Position numbers and translations under genes: made by a program. The notes under the pieces were generated by a model, which was not told where the DNA came from, ran no database searches, and worked only from the letters and a program-made list of their open reading frames with translations. Of a stretch of DNA of 18,446 nucleotides, positions 1 to 7,482 are shown in pieces (position 1 is the first letter of the stretch; each line of letters begins with the position of its first letter). The stretch lies in assembly GCA_040235375.1 (NCBI GenBank), contig JBECKQ010000067.1:1-18446 (forward strand), read 5' to 3'. Source of the stretch: JBECKQ01 sp040235375. GTDB lineage: Bacteria; Planctomycetota; Phycisphaerae; UBA1845.

Positions 1-326
1 GCGGGGATGATGTCCGACGGGTGGCAGGGGTCGGCCTTCCAGTAGATGTCGTTGTAGTCCATGGCGCGGATGGCCAGGGCGTTGTACAGCGCGGCGTTGA
101 CGGGCGAGTTGCGGTGGCCGCATCCGAAGAACGTGCACTCCGGCGCGCCGCCCATTTCGGCGAGGTGCTCGAGCAGCATCTCGCAGTCTTCCTGGCGGTA
201 TCCGCCGAGGGCGCAGCCGACGGAGTCGAACAAAAACCGCTTGGCGGCGTCGACCGCCTCGGGAGAGATGTCGTCGTATCGCAGGTTTGCCGCCCACCCG
301 CTGAGCGTGGCCGTAATGGTCGCCAT
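1..326 (-). CDS. MmgE/PrpD family protein, N-terminal part (runs off window)
   Basis: About 108 residues are visible before the reading frame leaves the window at base 1. The start is ATG at 326, preceded by a strong AGGAGG ribosome binding site 7 bases upstream. Residues 31-42 read FLFDSVGCALGG, which matches the 'DxxGxxLxG' opening of the MmgE/PrpD fold. Residues 74-93 (SPVNAALYN...RAMDYND) and HPSD at 102-105 match the conserved 'AAxxNxxxxHxxDFDD...HPS' block. Known members include 2-methylcitrate dehydratase (propionate catabolism), aconitate decarboxylase and many uncharacterised dehydratases. The visible part cannot tell these apart, so only the family is called. In this protein the usual H-x-x-D-F-D-D block reads R-A-M-D-Y-N-D. 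Confidence 0.85.
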   Translation of the reverse strand, partial: MATITATLSGWAANLRYDDISPEAVDAAKRFLFDSVGCALGGYRQEDCEMLLEHLAEMGGAPECTFFGCGHRNSPVNAALYNALAIRAMDYNDIYWKADPCHPSDIIP

Positions 327-594
327 GTGTCCGCCTCCTGAAATCGGATCATTCCGCGTTTGGTTCAGCAGGCGGGTATCGTAGAAGCGGGCAATCAGGA
401 TTCAAGCCGCGCGCCGCGAGGAGGCGTGGTGTCACAGGGCAATCGCAAAGTCGGATTCTCCTTGATCGGGCCTCCGAGTGGGGCAGAAAGAACATGCCAG
501 ACAGTCCACGGCCTGCCCCTTCGGGTCAGACCGTGCCACCCGGTGCGACAACACCCGATTGATCTGCGCCACTTCGCGACCGCCCGGCGTGGCG

Positions 595-1308
595 TCAACC
601 ACCTTCGGACTTCCCGGAGAAATTGACTTTGGGTGCAGCGCGGGCGGCCTCCTCGACCTTGAAGTACTCGGCGGGCCCCACACCGGCGAGGTTCGCGTAT
701 ATCCGGCCGGTGACGGTGCGGATGTATGTGTCGAGCCGCTTCACCGCCTCGTTGTAGCGCATCCGCTCGACGGCCAGGCGGTTTTCCGTTCCCTCGAGCT
801 GGTCCTGCAACTTGAGAAACGATTGGTTGGCTTTCAACTCGGGGTACTGCTCGCGCAAAACGAGCAGTCGCGACAAGGCACGCTCGAGCCCCTGCGAGGC
901 TTCGATCTTTCCGGCGCGGGTATCGGCCTGGAAGTAAGCCTTGCGTGCGTTGGCGATCCCGAGGAAGACCTCCTTCTCGTGCTCCGAGTAGCCCTTGACG
1001 GTTTCGACAAGGTTGGGGATCAGGTCGTAGCGGCGCTGGAGCTGGTTTTCCACTTGAGCCCAGGAACTCTTGACCTGCTCATCGAGCGAAATGACGTGGT
1101 TGTAACCGCTGTACAGGCAGCCGCCCACGATAAGCACACAGACGATAATGATGATGACAATGAACCCGACGATCTTTCCAGCTCTCATCGGTCGGCCTCC
1201 AGGAGTAACTGCGCTCGCGAGCATCGAAGCCCCACAGGACGCGCAGTAGCTCGCTTCCGGGGCATTCAGGGCACCACATTTCGGACAGCGTTTATCACCA
1301 GCTTGCAC
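595..1308 (-). CDS. LemA family protein with N-terminal zinc ribbon
   Basis: LemA-family membrane protein, 237 residues if it starts at GTG 1308. Residues 8-26 form a zinc ribbon (CPKCG ... YCASCG). A hydrophobic segment follows at about 45-64, then the LemA helical domain from about 68 to 230, with the typical SLDEQVKSSWAQVENQLQRR and YDLIPNLVETVKGY blocks. LemA proteins are widespread, membrane-anchored and poorly understood. An alternative start, ATG 1188, has a good GGAGG site and would give a plain 197-residue LemA. I prefer GTG 1308 because the two CxxC knuckles are in frame and uninterrupted and sit directly before the membrane helix. That start overlaps the last 14 bases of the TPM gene, which suggests translational coupling. 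It is the third gene of a minus-strand unit. An in-frame ATG at 1389 is less likely, since the extra residues only mirror the glycine repeat of the TPM gene. Confidence 0.88.
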   Translation of the reverse strand: MQAGDKRCPKCGALNAPEASYCASCGASMLASAVTPGGRPMRAGKIVGFIVIIIIVCVLIVGGCLYSGYNHVISLDEQVKSSWAQVENQLQRRYDLIPNLVETVKGYSEHEKEVFLGIANARKAYFQADTRAGKIEASQGLERALSRLLVLREQYPELKANQSFLKLQDQLEGTENRLAVERMRYNEAVKRLDTYIRTVTGRIYANLAGVGPAEYFKVEEAARAAPKVNFSGKSEGG

Positions 1309-2107
1309 CGCCGCCACCTCCACCAGACATTCCGCCACCACCGAATCCGCCGCCGAACCCTCCGAATCCGCCTCCGCCGAATCCGCCACCGAAGCCGCCG
1401 CCCCAGGATGATCCTCGTCCGCCCATCATATTCCCCAACATGCCGCCGATGAACAGCCCGGGCAGCAGGCCACCGCCTCCCCAACGACCATAGTAGCGCC
1501 GCCGTCGAGAAAGCGAACTGAGCAGCAGCAGGATCACGATCAGCGGGACAATCACGCCGCAGCACGGCGCAGCGACGGGCTGCCTCCGGACGCGCACGAA
1601 GCGGCTTTGCAGCGTCACGCCTTGGCTGTCGGCGACTTTCTGGACCACCTGATCGGTGAGCCACGCGAGGCCGACGGAGTACTCGCCCTTCGAAAAGTAC
1701 CTCTTTGCCGCCTCGCGGGAGACGGTCCCGTCCCAGGAGTCCGGCAGCACGCCCTCGAGCCCGTAGCCGGTGTGGATTCGAACCTTGTGCCCCTCGACGT
1801 TCAGGGCGATGAGTGCACCGTTGTCCTTGCCCTTCTGGCCGAGCTTCCACACGTCGTATTGGAGCTGGACGAAGTCGAAGAAGTCCTCACCGCCCGTGTT
1901 TTTGACGGTCAGGACCTTGATCTGCGCGCCGGTTTTCTGTTGGAGCTCTTGCAGCAGGGCCTCGAGCCGCTGCTGCGTGCCAGCGTCAATAACGTGCGCG
2001 GTGTCCACGACGTACGCGCTCGTGCTCGGAATGGCGCTCTCAGCCCTGCCGGCAATCGGTGCGACCGCCAGCAGACAGCATGCAACGGCGACATGGCTAC
2101 CACGCAT
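1295..2107 (-). CDS. TPM-domain (YgcG-like) membrane protein with glycine-rich tail
   Basis: 270 residues. Residues 1-22 are a signal peptide (likely cut after GRA). Residues about 31-165 form a TPM domain: YVVDTAHVID at the start, KDNGALIALN at 94-103 and a GYGLEGVLPD block at 114-123. A membrane segment lies at about 184-199, followed by an arginine cluster (RRRR) and a glycine-rich tail (209-270) of GGGF/GGG units. TPM proteins are often encoded beside LemA, as here. In plants a relative (TLP18.3) acts in photosystem II repair; the bacterial role is unclear. The start is ATG 2107, whose first codons overlap the stop of the upstream gene by 11 bases. The signal peptide begins there, so the longer in-frame ATG at 2176 is rejected. 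Confidence 0.88.
   Translation of the reverse strand: MRGSHVAVACCLLAVAPIAGRAESAIPSTSAYVVDTAHVIDAGTQQRLEALLQELQQKTGAQIKVLTVKNTGGEDFFDFVQLQYDVWKLGQKGKDNGALIALNVEGHKVRIHTGYGLEGVLPDSWDGTVSREAAKRYFSKGEYSVGLAWLTDQVVQKVADSQGVTLQSRFVRVRRQPVAAPCCGVIVPLIVILLLLSSLSRRRRYYGRWGGGGLLPGLFIGGMLGNMMGGRGSSWGGGFGGGFGGGGFGGFGGGFGGGGMSGGGGGGASW
1331..1403 (-). repeat. Glycine-codon repeat inside the TPM gene
   Basis: Reiterated GGN/TTC codons of the minus strand encode GGGFGGGFGGGGFGG-type sequence. Seen on the plus strand as alternating ccgccaccg / aatccgccg units. This low-complexity stretch could vary in length by slippage. It also creates a spurious extended frame upstream of the LemA gene. Confidence 0.7.
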
Positions 2108-2822
2108 CGACGATATCCCCAAGCTTGTCGACATCGCTGTACAACTGATCGAACTGCTCCCAACTGTGCATCGCACCGGTATCGAGCGCCGTTCTCAGGC
2201 CGGGCAACTTCAACTGGTACAGGTTCTCCACCTCGGCGACCACGTCTTCTGCCGATTGGCCCTCGTGCCGGCCCTTGAGCCACAACATTCCGCGCAGCGT
2301 GCGCACCATCTGTTCGCTGATCGTGGCCTGCACACCGGCGACGTATTTCTCGCGGCCGGCCGCCGCCAGCAGACCCTGCCGAAGGCCCATGAGCAGCACC
2401 TTCAGCTCGCGTTCGCACTGGTAGCGTACGTCCTCATCCTTGAAGTTCAGGTCGTGAAAGTGATCGTCGCCGAACAGAGTCAGGTGATTCTGCTGGATCT
2501 CGATCAGCTCGAGCGGAAACGTGTCCAGAGAAGCGGCGATGTAACGCGGCGTCATGATGAGCGGGGCGGCGATCAGCGACTTGCCCAGGCTCAGGCCGTG
2601 CGCCGCCAGGCGGCGGAGCGTCCGCAGGTCCACCTTGTCGACCACCAGCACGCTGTGGGCCGTATGGCGGGATGGGTCGAACGATCGGGCGACGACCGAA
2701 CCGAAGAGCGCCAGCGACCTGGCGTTGTCACCGACGATCTCGCGCACAAGCTCGGCGTAACTCTGGATCGGTGCGCGCATTGTCTCGGGCACGCGATTGA
2801 GTCCGGCCACAATTGCTGCCAT
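2097..2822 (-). CDS. Nucleotidyltransferase-like protein, degenerate active site
   Basis: 241 residues, soluble, first gene of the unit that continues into TPM and LemA. Residues 38-62 (ALFGSVVARSFDP... then a hydrophobic SVLVVD strand) resemble the start of a minimal nucleotidyltransferase fold, where the family shows GS-x-A-R followed by a D-x-D metal-binding pair. Here GS (41-42) and AR (45-46) are present, but the expected acidic pair is replaced by SVLVVD, leaving only Asp62. The rest is mainly helical (about 128-235), similar in feel to the helical partner segments of kanamycin-nucleotidyltransferase-type proteins. Catalysis is therefore doubtful. ATG 2822 has a GGAG about 10 bases upstream. 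The gene overlaps the TPM start by 11 bases. The family call is from motif shape only. Confidence 0.6.
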   Translation of the reverse strand: MAAIVAGLNRVPETMRAPIQSYAELVREIVGDNARSLALFGSVVARSFDPSRHTAHSVLVVDKVDLRTLRRLAAHGLSLGKSLIAAPLIMTPRYIAASLDTFPLELIEIQQNHLTLFGDDHFHDLNFKDEDVRYQCERELKVLLMGLRQGLLAAAGREKYVAGVQATISEQMVRTLRGMLWLKGRHEGQSAEDVVAEVENLYQLKLPGLRTALDTGAMHSWEQFDQLYSDVDKLGDIVDAW

Positions 2823-3152
2823 GATTCCGGTCTCCGCTGTTCGCCGACGTCGCCGCCAACACGTCTCATGAATGATGCAGGCTCACCCAACCACCGGCCA
2901 TTAGACGATCGGTCCGTTATTGTAACCGCGCCCGATCATGGGTGGCACGGGCTGGTACAGCCAAGCGCGGCCAAGCCGTGCATATGCTCGCTGCGTCCAC
3001 GCGGCGACGCGCGCGAGCCGGCGAGTGACCGCATGTCGTAGGATAACCACGCCACGTTGCGCGAGTATGCCACGAAAAACGGCGAGGTCAACCACGGGTA
3101 GTGGGGCCTCGCCGCACGTTCGCTCATCGTGCTTTTTCACTACGCTGACGGC
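2823..3152. other. Intergenic region upstream of the nucleotidyltransferase-like/TPM/LemA unit
   Basis: 330 bases with no convincing gene. A minus-strand frame from a GTG at 3140 to 2901 (79 codons) exists but has no recognisable domain and no clear ribosome binding site, and other frames of similar length overlap it. The left part holds the likely promoter of the minus-strand unit at 2919-2948. I see no T-tract terminator after the 3153-4337 gene. Confidence 0.5.
2919..2948 (-). promoter_or_regulatory. Possible sigma-70-type promoter for the nucleotidyltransferase-like/TPM/LemA unit
   Basis: On the minus strand GTGCCA (2943-2948) is followed after 18 bases by TACAAT (2919-2924). The -10 box matches consensus at 5 of 6 positions and the -35 at 4 of 6. 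It would leave a leader of about 90 bases before ATG 2822. No other box pair in this gap looked better, but one pair alone is weak evidence. Confidence 0.3.
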
Positions 3153-4337
3153 CTAATCGTCGCGATTCAGGATGTCCACCATTCCCTGGATCGCCTTCTG
3201 GTCGCGCGGCGTCGCGCGGACGATGATGACGTTGCCCCGGCGACTGACAAGCACGTCCTTTACATCCGGCGGCGCCAGCAGCCGGAACAGATCGTCGGCG
3301 TGCGGAGGCGTGAGCTCATAACTGCGTTCGACCATTTCCCCGGCTTCCTCCGGGGCACGTGGATGAGGCTGCTCCTGTTGTCCCGCGACCTGCTCGAGCT
3401 GTTCGGCGAGCTGCCTGCTCCGCTCATCCACCTCGTGTTTCAGGCGTTCGACCTCCTCGCGGAGCATTCTCGCCTGCTCCTGGAGCTCGGCGGTGCGGCG
3501 GTCGACGTCATCATGAAGTTCGCGCAACTGCTGCTCCAAGGCCTGCCGTTGCTCGTCCACAGCGCGGCGCTGCTCCTCACGCTGAGCGCGCTGCGCTTCC
3601 TGTCTTGCCCGTTGCTCCGCGTTTTGGCGATTGCGTTGGGCATTGCGCTGACGAGGCTCCGCTTCGGCGTTCTCAGGCCGGCTCTTGCCGCGGATGATCT
3701 TGACCACGTCCTTCACGACATCCACGTCCTGACGGCTGCCGGCCACCGTGACTTCGTCGAGATGGCGGCTGACGAGTACGGGCACGTCTTTGAAAGCAAG
3801 TGTACGGAACAGCGCATCGGCCTGTTGGTCGTTCAGGCCGCTGAACGATGCCTGCGCATTCCAGGCCTTGCTTAGTTTGCCCTCCGTCTCTCCTTCGATC
3901 GCCTGGCCTTGCTCCCGCGTGAGCAACTCGGCGAGCTTGACGAGGGCGTGCACTTCTCCCGTGGTTCCCCGAACGCTTACTCCCTTGTCAGTGCGGCGCA
4001 CGAGCACAGGTACGTCCCGGGGAGACAGCAGATCGAAGACCGCGTCAGCCTTGTCGGGCGGCAAATCGAGCTGCCGGGTGACCAGTTGCGGTTTTTCACC
4101 CGGCGCACTTCGCTCTGGTCGTTTGACGCGCGGAGCTGGCGCCGCGCCCTGTTGCGGCTCCTCTTGCTTTGGCTGCTCCTGCATCTGGGCGGCGTGATTG
4201 GGAGCGCCGGCGGCCGCAAGGATCCTCCCGTCGACATAAGCGGCCATCGCCGGCGCGGATGCAATCACCAGAATCGCCACCACCGCGGCCCCCGTGGCCA
4301 ACGATCGGACTCTTTCGAAATGCGCAAGTGCTTTCAT
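3153..4337 (-). CDS. Exported protein with three secretin-N-like repeats and a central coiled coil
   Basis: 394 residues. Residues 1-32 are a signal peptide (hydrophobic 15-30, cut after AMA). A proline/glutamine-rich linker (about 50-80) follows. Three modules of about 54 residues are visible at 86-139, 161-215 and 337-390. Each has the pattern L-x-x-x-x-A-D-x-x-F-x-x-L-x-x-x-D-V, then VLVSR or VLVRR, a beta strand and a closing helix. This resembles the N-terminal (NolW/N-domain) modules of secretins. Residues about 218-325 are highly charged and heptad-like, rich in R, Q and E, and predicted coiled coil. There is no secretin pore domain, so this is not a secretin. It may be a periplasmic scaffold or an accessory of a secretion or pilus system, but no such genes are nearby. 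ATG 4337 is preceded by GGGAGG. Function unknown. Confidence 0.75.
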   Translation of the reverse strand: MKALAHFERVRSLATGAAVVAILVIASAPAMAAYVDGRILAAAGAPNHAAQMQEQPKQEEPQQGAAPAPRVKRPERSAPGEKPQLVTRQLDLPPDKADAVFDLLSPRDVPVLVRRTDKGVSVRGTTGEVHALVKLAELLTREQGQAIEGETEGKLSKAWNAQASFSGLNDQQADALFRTLAFKDVPVLVSRHLDEVTVAGSRQDVDVVKDVVKIIRGKSRPENAEAEPRQRNAQRNRQNAEQRARQEAQRAQREEQRRAVDEQRQALEQQLRELHDDVDRRTAELQEQARMLREEVERLKHEVDERSRQLAEQLEQVAGQQEQPHPRAPEEAGEMVERSYELTPPHADDLFRLLAPPDVKDVLVSRRGNVIIVRATPRDQKAIQGMVDILNRDD

Positions 4338-4382
4338 GACCTTCCTCCCGAACCTTACGAGTGCCTTGGTTTTCAGCCCATT

Positions 4383-4407
4383 GCGCGCCGATCTGCGTCC
4401 GGCGCGC
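4383..4407 (-). other. GC-rich hairpin in the leader of the 3153-4337 gene
   Basis: GCGCGCCG (4383-4390) and CGGCGCGC (4400-4407) form a perfect 8-bp stem with a 9-base loop, 46 bases upstream of ATG 4337 and 65 bases after the aldehyde dehydrogenase stop. No run of T follows on the minus strand, so it does not look like a classic intrinsic terminator. It could be a leader structure or an operator. Confidence 0.4.
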
Positions 4408-4471
4408 GGATCGTGCCTATGTCAGCTTATACGTGTCGCCGGCCCGACGGGTTGCGAAACGCCTGCGCGGC

Positions 4472-5917
4472 CTAATCAGGCTGATGTCCCGGCCGGTGCA
4501 GCACCATTAATCGGATCTCGGTCATATCCTCGATGGAGTAGCGAATGCCCTCGCGATACAGACCGCTGTCCTTGACGCCGCCGTACGGCATGCTGTCCAC
4601 GCGGAACGACGGCACATCGTTGATCACGACGCCGCCCACCTCGATCTCATTGAACGCATAGAACGCCGAGTTCAGGTTCTTGGTAAAAACCCCTGCCTGG
4701 AGGCCGTAAACGCTGGTATCGACCCGCCGGCAGGCGTCCTCGAACCGGCTGAACGACTCGACCGTCGCCACCGGGCCGAACGCTTCATGCCGCGACAGCT
4801 TCGCATCGGGCGGGACGTTCTCGACCAGCGTGGCGTCGAGCATCGCCCCGTTGCGGTTGCCGCCGCACAGCACCCGCGCGCCGCGTTGAACGGCCTCGTC
4901 GATCCAGCTCTGCACGCGTTTGGCATCACCTTCCGTGATCAGCGGGCCGAGGAACGTGTCCTCATCGAGCGGGTCGCCACGCTTCAGCGCGCGCGCTGCG
5001 GCCACGAGCTTCTCGACGAATTCCGCGTAGATCGCTTCGTGGATGTAGATGCGCTGCACGCTGATGCATGACTGGCCCGACTGGTAGAACGCCCCGAGCA
5101 TGATCCGCTCGACGGCGCGATCCTGGTCGGCGTCCTTGTCCACGATGCAGCCGGCATTGCCGCCGAGCTCGAGCACAGCCTTCTTCTTGCCCGCCTTCGC
5201 CTTCAGCGCCCAACCGACTTCCGCGGAGCCGGTGAAGCTGAGCAGCTTGAGCCGCTCGTCGGTCACGAAGGCGCCCGCGTCCTCGCGCTTGCAGGGCAGA
5301 ATGCTGAACGAACCGCGCGGCAGGTCGTCGATCTTTGAGAGGATTTCGCCGAGGATCAGCGCCCCGACCGGCGTGCGCGTTGCCGGCTTGAGCACGAACG
5401 GGCAGCCGGCCGCGATGGCCGGCGCGATTTTGTGCGCCACCAGGTTGATCGGGAAATTGAACGGCGAAATGAACGAGCACGGCCCGACCGGTACGCGCTT
5501 CCAGATCGACTCATAGCCTTCCGCCCGCTCCGAGATATCCAGCGGAGCGTATTCGCCGCCGATACGCACTGCTTCCTCCGCGGCGATTGTGAACGTGTCG
5601 ATGGCTCGCGTCACTTCGCCGCGGGCGTTCTTGATCGGCTTGCCGGCCTCGATCGCCAGCGCGCACGAGAGCTCTTCATGTTGCTGCTCGATCTGCTTGA
5701 CCACGAAGCGCAGCGCGTCGGCCCGCTTATACGACGGCATGCGACGACAGGCATCACGCGCCTGGACCGCGGCGGCGATTGCCTGGTCAATCAGGTCCGG
5801 ACCGGCCAGCGCGACGCGCGTCGCGGTCTGTCGCGTGTACTTGTTCTGAACTTCGAGGTTCTTGTTTGGAGTCAGCGGCCGGTTGGCGAGATACAGAGGG
5901 TAGGATTCCTTAAGCAT
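4472..5917 (-). CDS. NAD(P)-dependent aldehyde dehydrogenase
   Basis: 481 residues, the normal length for a soluble aldehyde dehydrogenase that oxidises an aldehyde to the acid with NAD(P). Visible family motifs: SPFNFP with Asn154 of the oxyanion site, the cofactor-binding LKPA with Lys177, FTGS at 228-231, general base Glu250 in LELGG, nucleophile Cys284 in GQSC, and EAFGP at 378-382. All key residues are present. The LELGGNAG block (Asn where many members have Lys) and the YQSGQSCISVQR context resemble the lactaldehyde / glyceraldehyde-3-phosphate (non-phosphorylating) side of the superfamily rather than betaine- or retinal-type enzymes, but the substrate cannot be read from sequence. ATG 5917 has a GGTGAT sequence as a modest ribosome binding site. 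It stands alone, with a possible promoter at 5957-5984. Confidence 0.93.
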   Translation of the reverse strand: MLKESYPLYLANRPLTPNKNLEVQNKYTRQTATRVALAGPDLIDQAIAAAVQARDACRRMPSYKRADALRFVVKQIEQQHEELSCALAIEAGKPIKNARGEVTRAIDTFTIAAEEAVRIGGEYAPLDISERAEGYESIWKRVPVGPCSFISPFNFPINLVAHKIAPAIAAGCPFVLKPATRTPVGALILGEILSKIDDLPRGSFSILPCKREDAGAFVTDERLKLLSFTGSAEVGWALKAKAGKKKAVLELGGNAGCIVDKDADQDRAVERIMLGAFYQSGQSCISVQRIYIHEAIYAEFVEKLVAAARALKRGDPLDEDTFLGPLITEGDAKRVQSWIDEAVQRGARVLCGGNRNGAMLDATLVENVPPDAKLSRHEAFGPVATVESFSRFEDACRRVDTSVYGLQAGVFTKNLNSAFYAFNEIEVGGVVINDVPSFRVDSMPYGGVKDSGLYREGIRYSIEDMTEIRLMVLHRPGHQPD

Positions 5918-6314
5918 GGCAACATCACCGAATACGAGATTTCCAGCCGACCGGGAATTGTTGCCACCGGGGTCGCTACGTCAAACGACCGCAGGAATCG
6001 TCGCGCGCTCCCGTGCCGTCCTGACGACATCCAGCGGCTGGAATCTCTGCGACGTGGATACAACAAGGCCGGGCCCGAGCGGACCACTTTTTTTCTCACG
6101 GGATCATGAAGTCCCAAATTGAGCCTAATCGCGTGGCGATTGGCTGATACGGCCTCACTCGGAACCCGGCGATCACATTCTGCCGCGCGCTCTTTGCCCA
6201 AGTCAATTAAATTCGATGCAATGACCACCGCCCCGCGAAAGCGCCCCGACGTCGCCCGAGCGAGGCGGCCCTTACTTCGCCGTAATCCGCGTGCTTCATC
6301 CCGAACCGACGATA
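5918..6314. other. Intergenic region between glycosyltransferase and aldehyde dehydrogenase
   Basis: 397 bases lying downstream of the minus-strand glycosyltransferase and upstream of the aldehyde dehydrogenase. Open frames here (for example minus strand 5872-6228) show no domain and appear incidental. There is a short AT-rich patch at about 6200-6225 in otherwise GC-rich DNA. On the minus strand it offers TTGACT followed 18 bases later by CAGAAT, a second possible promoter pointing to the aldehyde dehydrogenase. No terminator hairpin with a T-tract was found. Confidence 0.5.
5957..5984 (-). promoter_or_regulatory. Possible promoter of the aldehyde dehydrogenase gene
   Basis: Minus strand: TTGACG (5979-5984, 5 of 6 to consensus) and, 16 bases on, AACAAT (5957-5962, 4 of 6). 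A start near 5950 would give a leader of about 33 bases to ATG 5917. Confidence 0.35.
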
Positions 6315-7409
6315 TTATAGGATTTTGGAGCCCACCAGCCCCCGATAGGCTGCGTCATAGCCCGCCGCCATGCACGCATCCGTGAAGCGACGTTCCACAT
6401 TCGACCGGCACGCTGTGGGGGAAATCTCGTTAAGGCGACCGACCGCACCCGCCGCGGCGTCGAACGACTCGACGACGAAGCCCGTCTCGCCGTCAATTAC
6501 GATTTCTGGCAGAGCCCCCCTGGCCGTCGCGATGATCGGCGTGCCGCTCGCCTGGGCCTCGACGGCGACGAGCCCGAACGGCTCCGCCCACGAGATGAGA
6601 AACAACACGGCCGCCGCCCTGCGGTACAGCGGCGCCAGCTCCGCCCGGGAAAGCAGGCCAAGGTATTCGATCTGCTTGTCATCGACATACGGCCGAACCC
6701 GCGTGTCGAAGTACTGCTCGTACTGAGGTTCAACCAGGCCGGCGATCAGGAGTCGCCGCCCGGTACGCAGGGCGACCTGGATCGCTTCGGCCGCGCCCTT
6801 TTCTGGAGCGATTCGCCCGGCGAACAGCAGATAATCCTCCTTGTCCGCCTCGAACGGGAAATCCTGAATGCGTATCCCGTTATGCACCGTAGCGACATAG
6901 TTCAAGTCAGGCAGAAAAACGCGCTCGGCGTCAGACAGTGACACGAACGAGCACTCTTTGTAGCGCAGCAGCAGCGGATGCAGGGCGCGCACCCATGCCA
7001 CGCCGTGTAGCGTCGAGACCAGCGGGCAGGGAATCAGCCGAGCGTAACCCAGCGCGTGGACGTGGAGGTGAGAGTGCACGATATCGAACTCGCCGGCCGC
7101 CGCCCGCTCCATGCACGCCGCGATGTGAAGCTCTTCGAGCGCCCGCGCGTCGGGCGGCCCTTCCAGCAGGCCGCTGTCGGGATCAAACCGGCGGGGCCGC
7201 TCGCGCTCCTCGGCGGGCCACGTCGACGACGAGTGCGGCACCGTCGCCGCCAGATCGGCCGTCGTAATCGAATCGCCGGAGGCGAACAGCGTCACCTGGT
7301 GACCCCGGTTGACCAGCGCTTCCGTCAGATTCGAGGCCACCTGCTCCCACGGGCCGTATCCGGCCGGAGGTAGCGGCCAACTGATCGGCGCCAACATGGC
7401 GATCCGCAT
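6315..7409 (-). CDS. Family-4 (GT-B) glycosyltransferase
   Basis: 364 residues, a retaining GT4-type glycosyltransferase that transfers a sugar from a nucleotide donor. The N-terminal Rossmann half opens with MRIAMLAPISWPLPP and the glycine-rich acceptor loop AGYGPWE (16-22). The C-terminal half has the donor-site AGR-x4-KG pattern (Arg199, Lys204) and the E-x7-E motif (Glu276 in AEPFGL, Glu284 in VEAQASGTP), followed by GALPEIV. All hallmark residues are present. The acceptor and sugar are not determinable; GT4 enzymes with this N-terminus are common in polysaccharide and glycolipid synthesis. No other sugar genes are nearby, so it is an isolated copy. ATG 7409 has GAGGAT six bases upstream. 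It is divergent from the DCC-family gene across a 125-base gap. Confidence 0.93.
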   Translation of the reverse strand: MRIAMLAPISWPLPPAGYGPWEQVASNLTEALVNRGHQVTLFASGDSITTADLAATVPHSSSTWPAEERERPRRFDPDSGLLEGPPDARALEELHIAACMERAAAGEFDIVHSHLHVHALGYARLIPCPLVSTLHGVAWVRALHPLLLRYKECSFVSLSDAERVFLPDLNYVATVHNGIRIQDFPFEADKEDYLLFAGRIAPEKGAAEAIQVALRTGRRLLIAGLVEPQYEQYFDTRVRPYVDDKQIEYLGLLSRAELAPLYRRAAAVLFLISWAEPFGLVAVEAQASGTPIIATARGALPEIVIDGETGFVVESFDAAAGAVGRLNEISPTACRSNVERRFTDACMAAGYDAAYRGLVGSKIL

Positions 7410-7482
7410 GGGTTATCCTCGGTAAGACCGCGCTGCCCTCCCGAACGGGCATCCGGAAGAAGTCGTTCCACGCGCTCAGGAC

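Noticed and set aside
480..519. GGGGCAG...CTGCCCC inverted repeat as a terminator after lemA
   Set aside because: The loop is 26 bases and there is no T-tract, so it is not convincing.
1309..1389. Longer LemA start at ATG 1389
   Set aside because: The extra residues are only a third-frame reading of the glycine-codon repeat. The zinc ribbon is already included from GTG 1308.
1331..1403. Short regular repeats taken for a CRISPR array
   Set aside because: The units are 9-12 bases with no spacers and encode glycine in the TPM protein.
478..1452. 324-codon plus-strand frame
   Set aside because: It is antisense to LemA and to the glycine-rich TPM tail, and no family is recognisable.
2901..3140. 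79-codon minus-strand frame after the triple-repeat gene
   Set aside because: There is no ribosome binding site or domain, competing frames overlap, and a likely promoter lies inside it.
3129..3875. 248-codon plus-strand frame rich in leucine
   Set aside because: It mirrors the coiled-coil part of the minus-strand gene at 3153-4337. The leucine runs come from reversed Gln/Glu codons.
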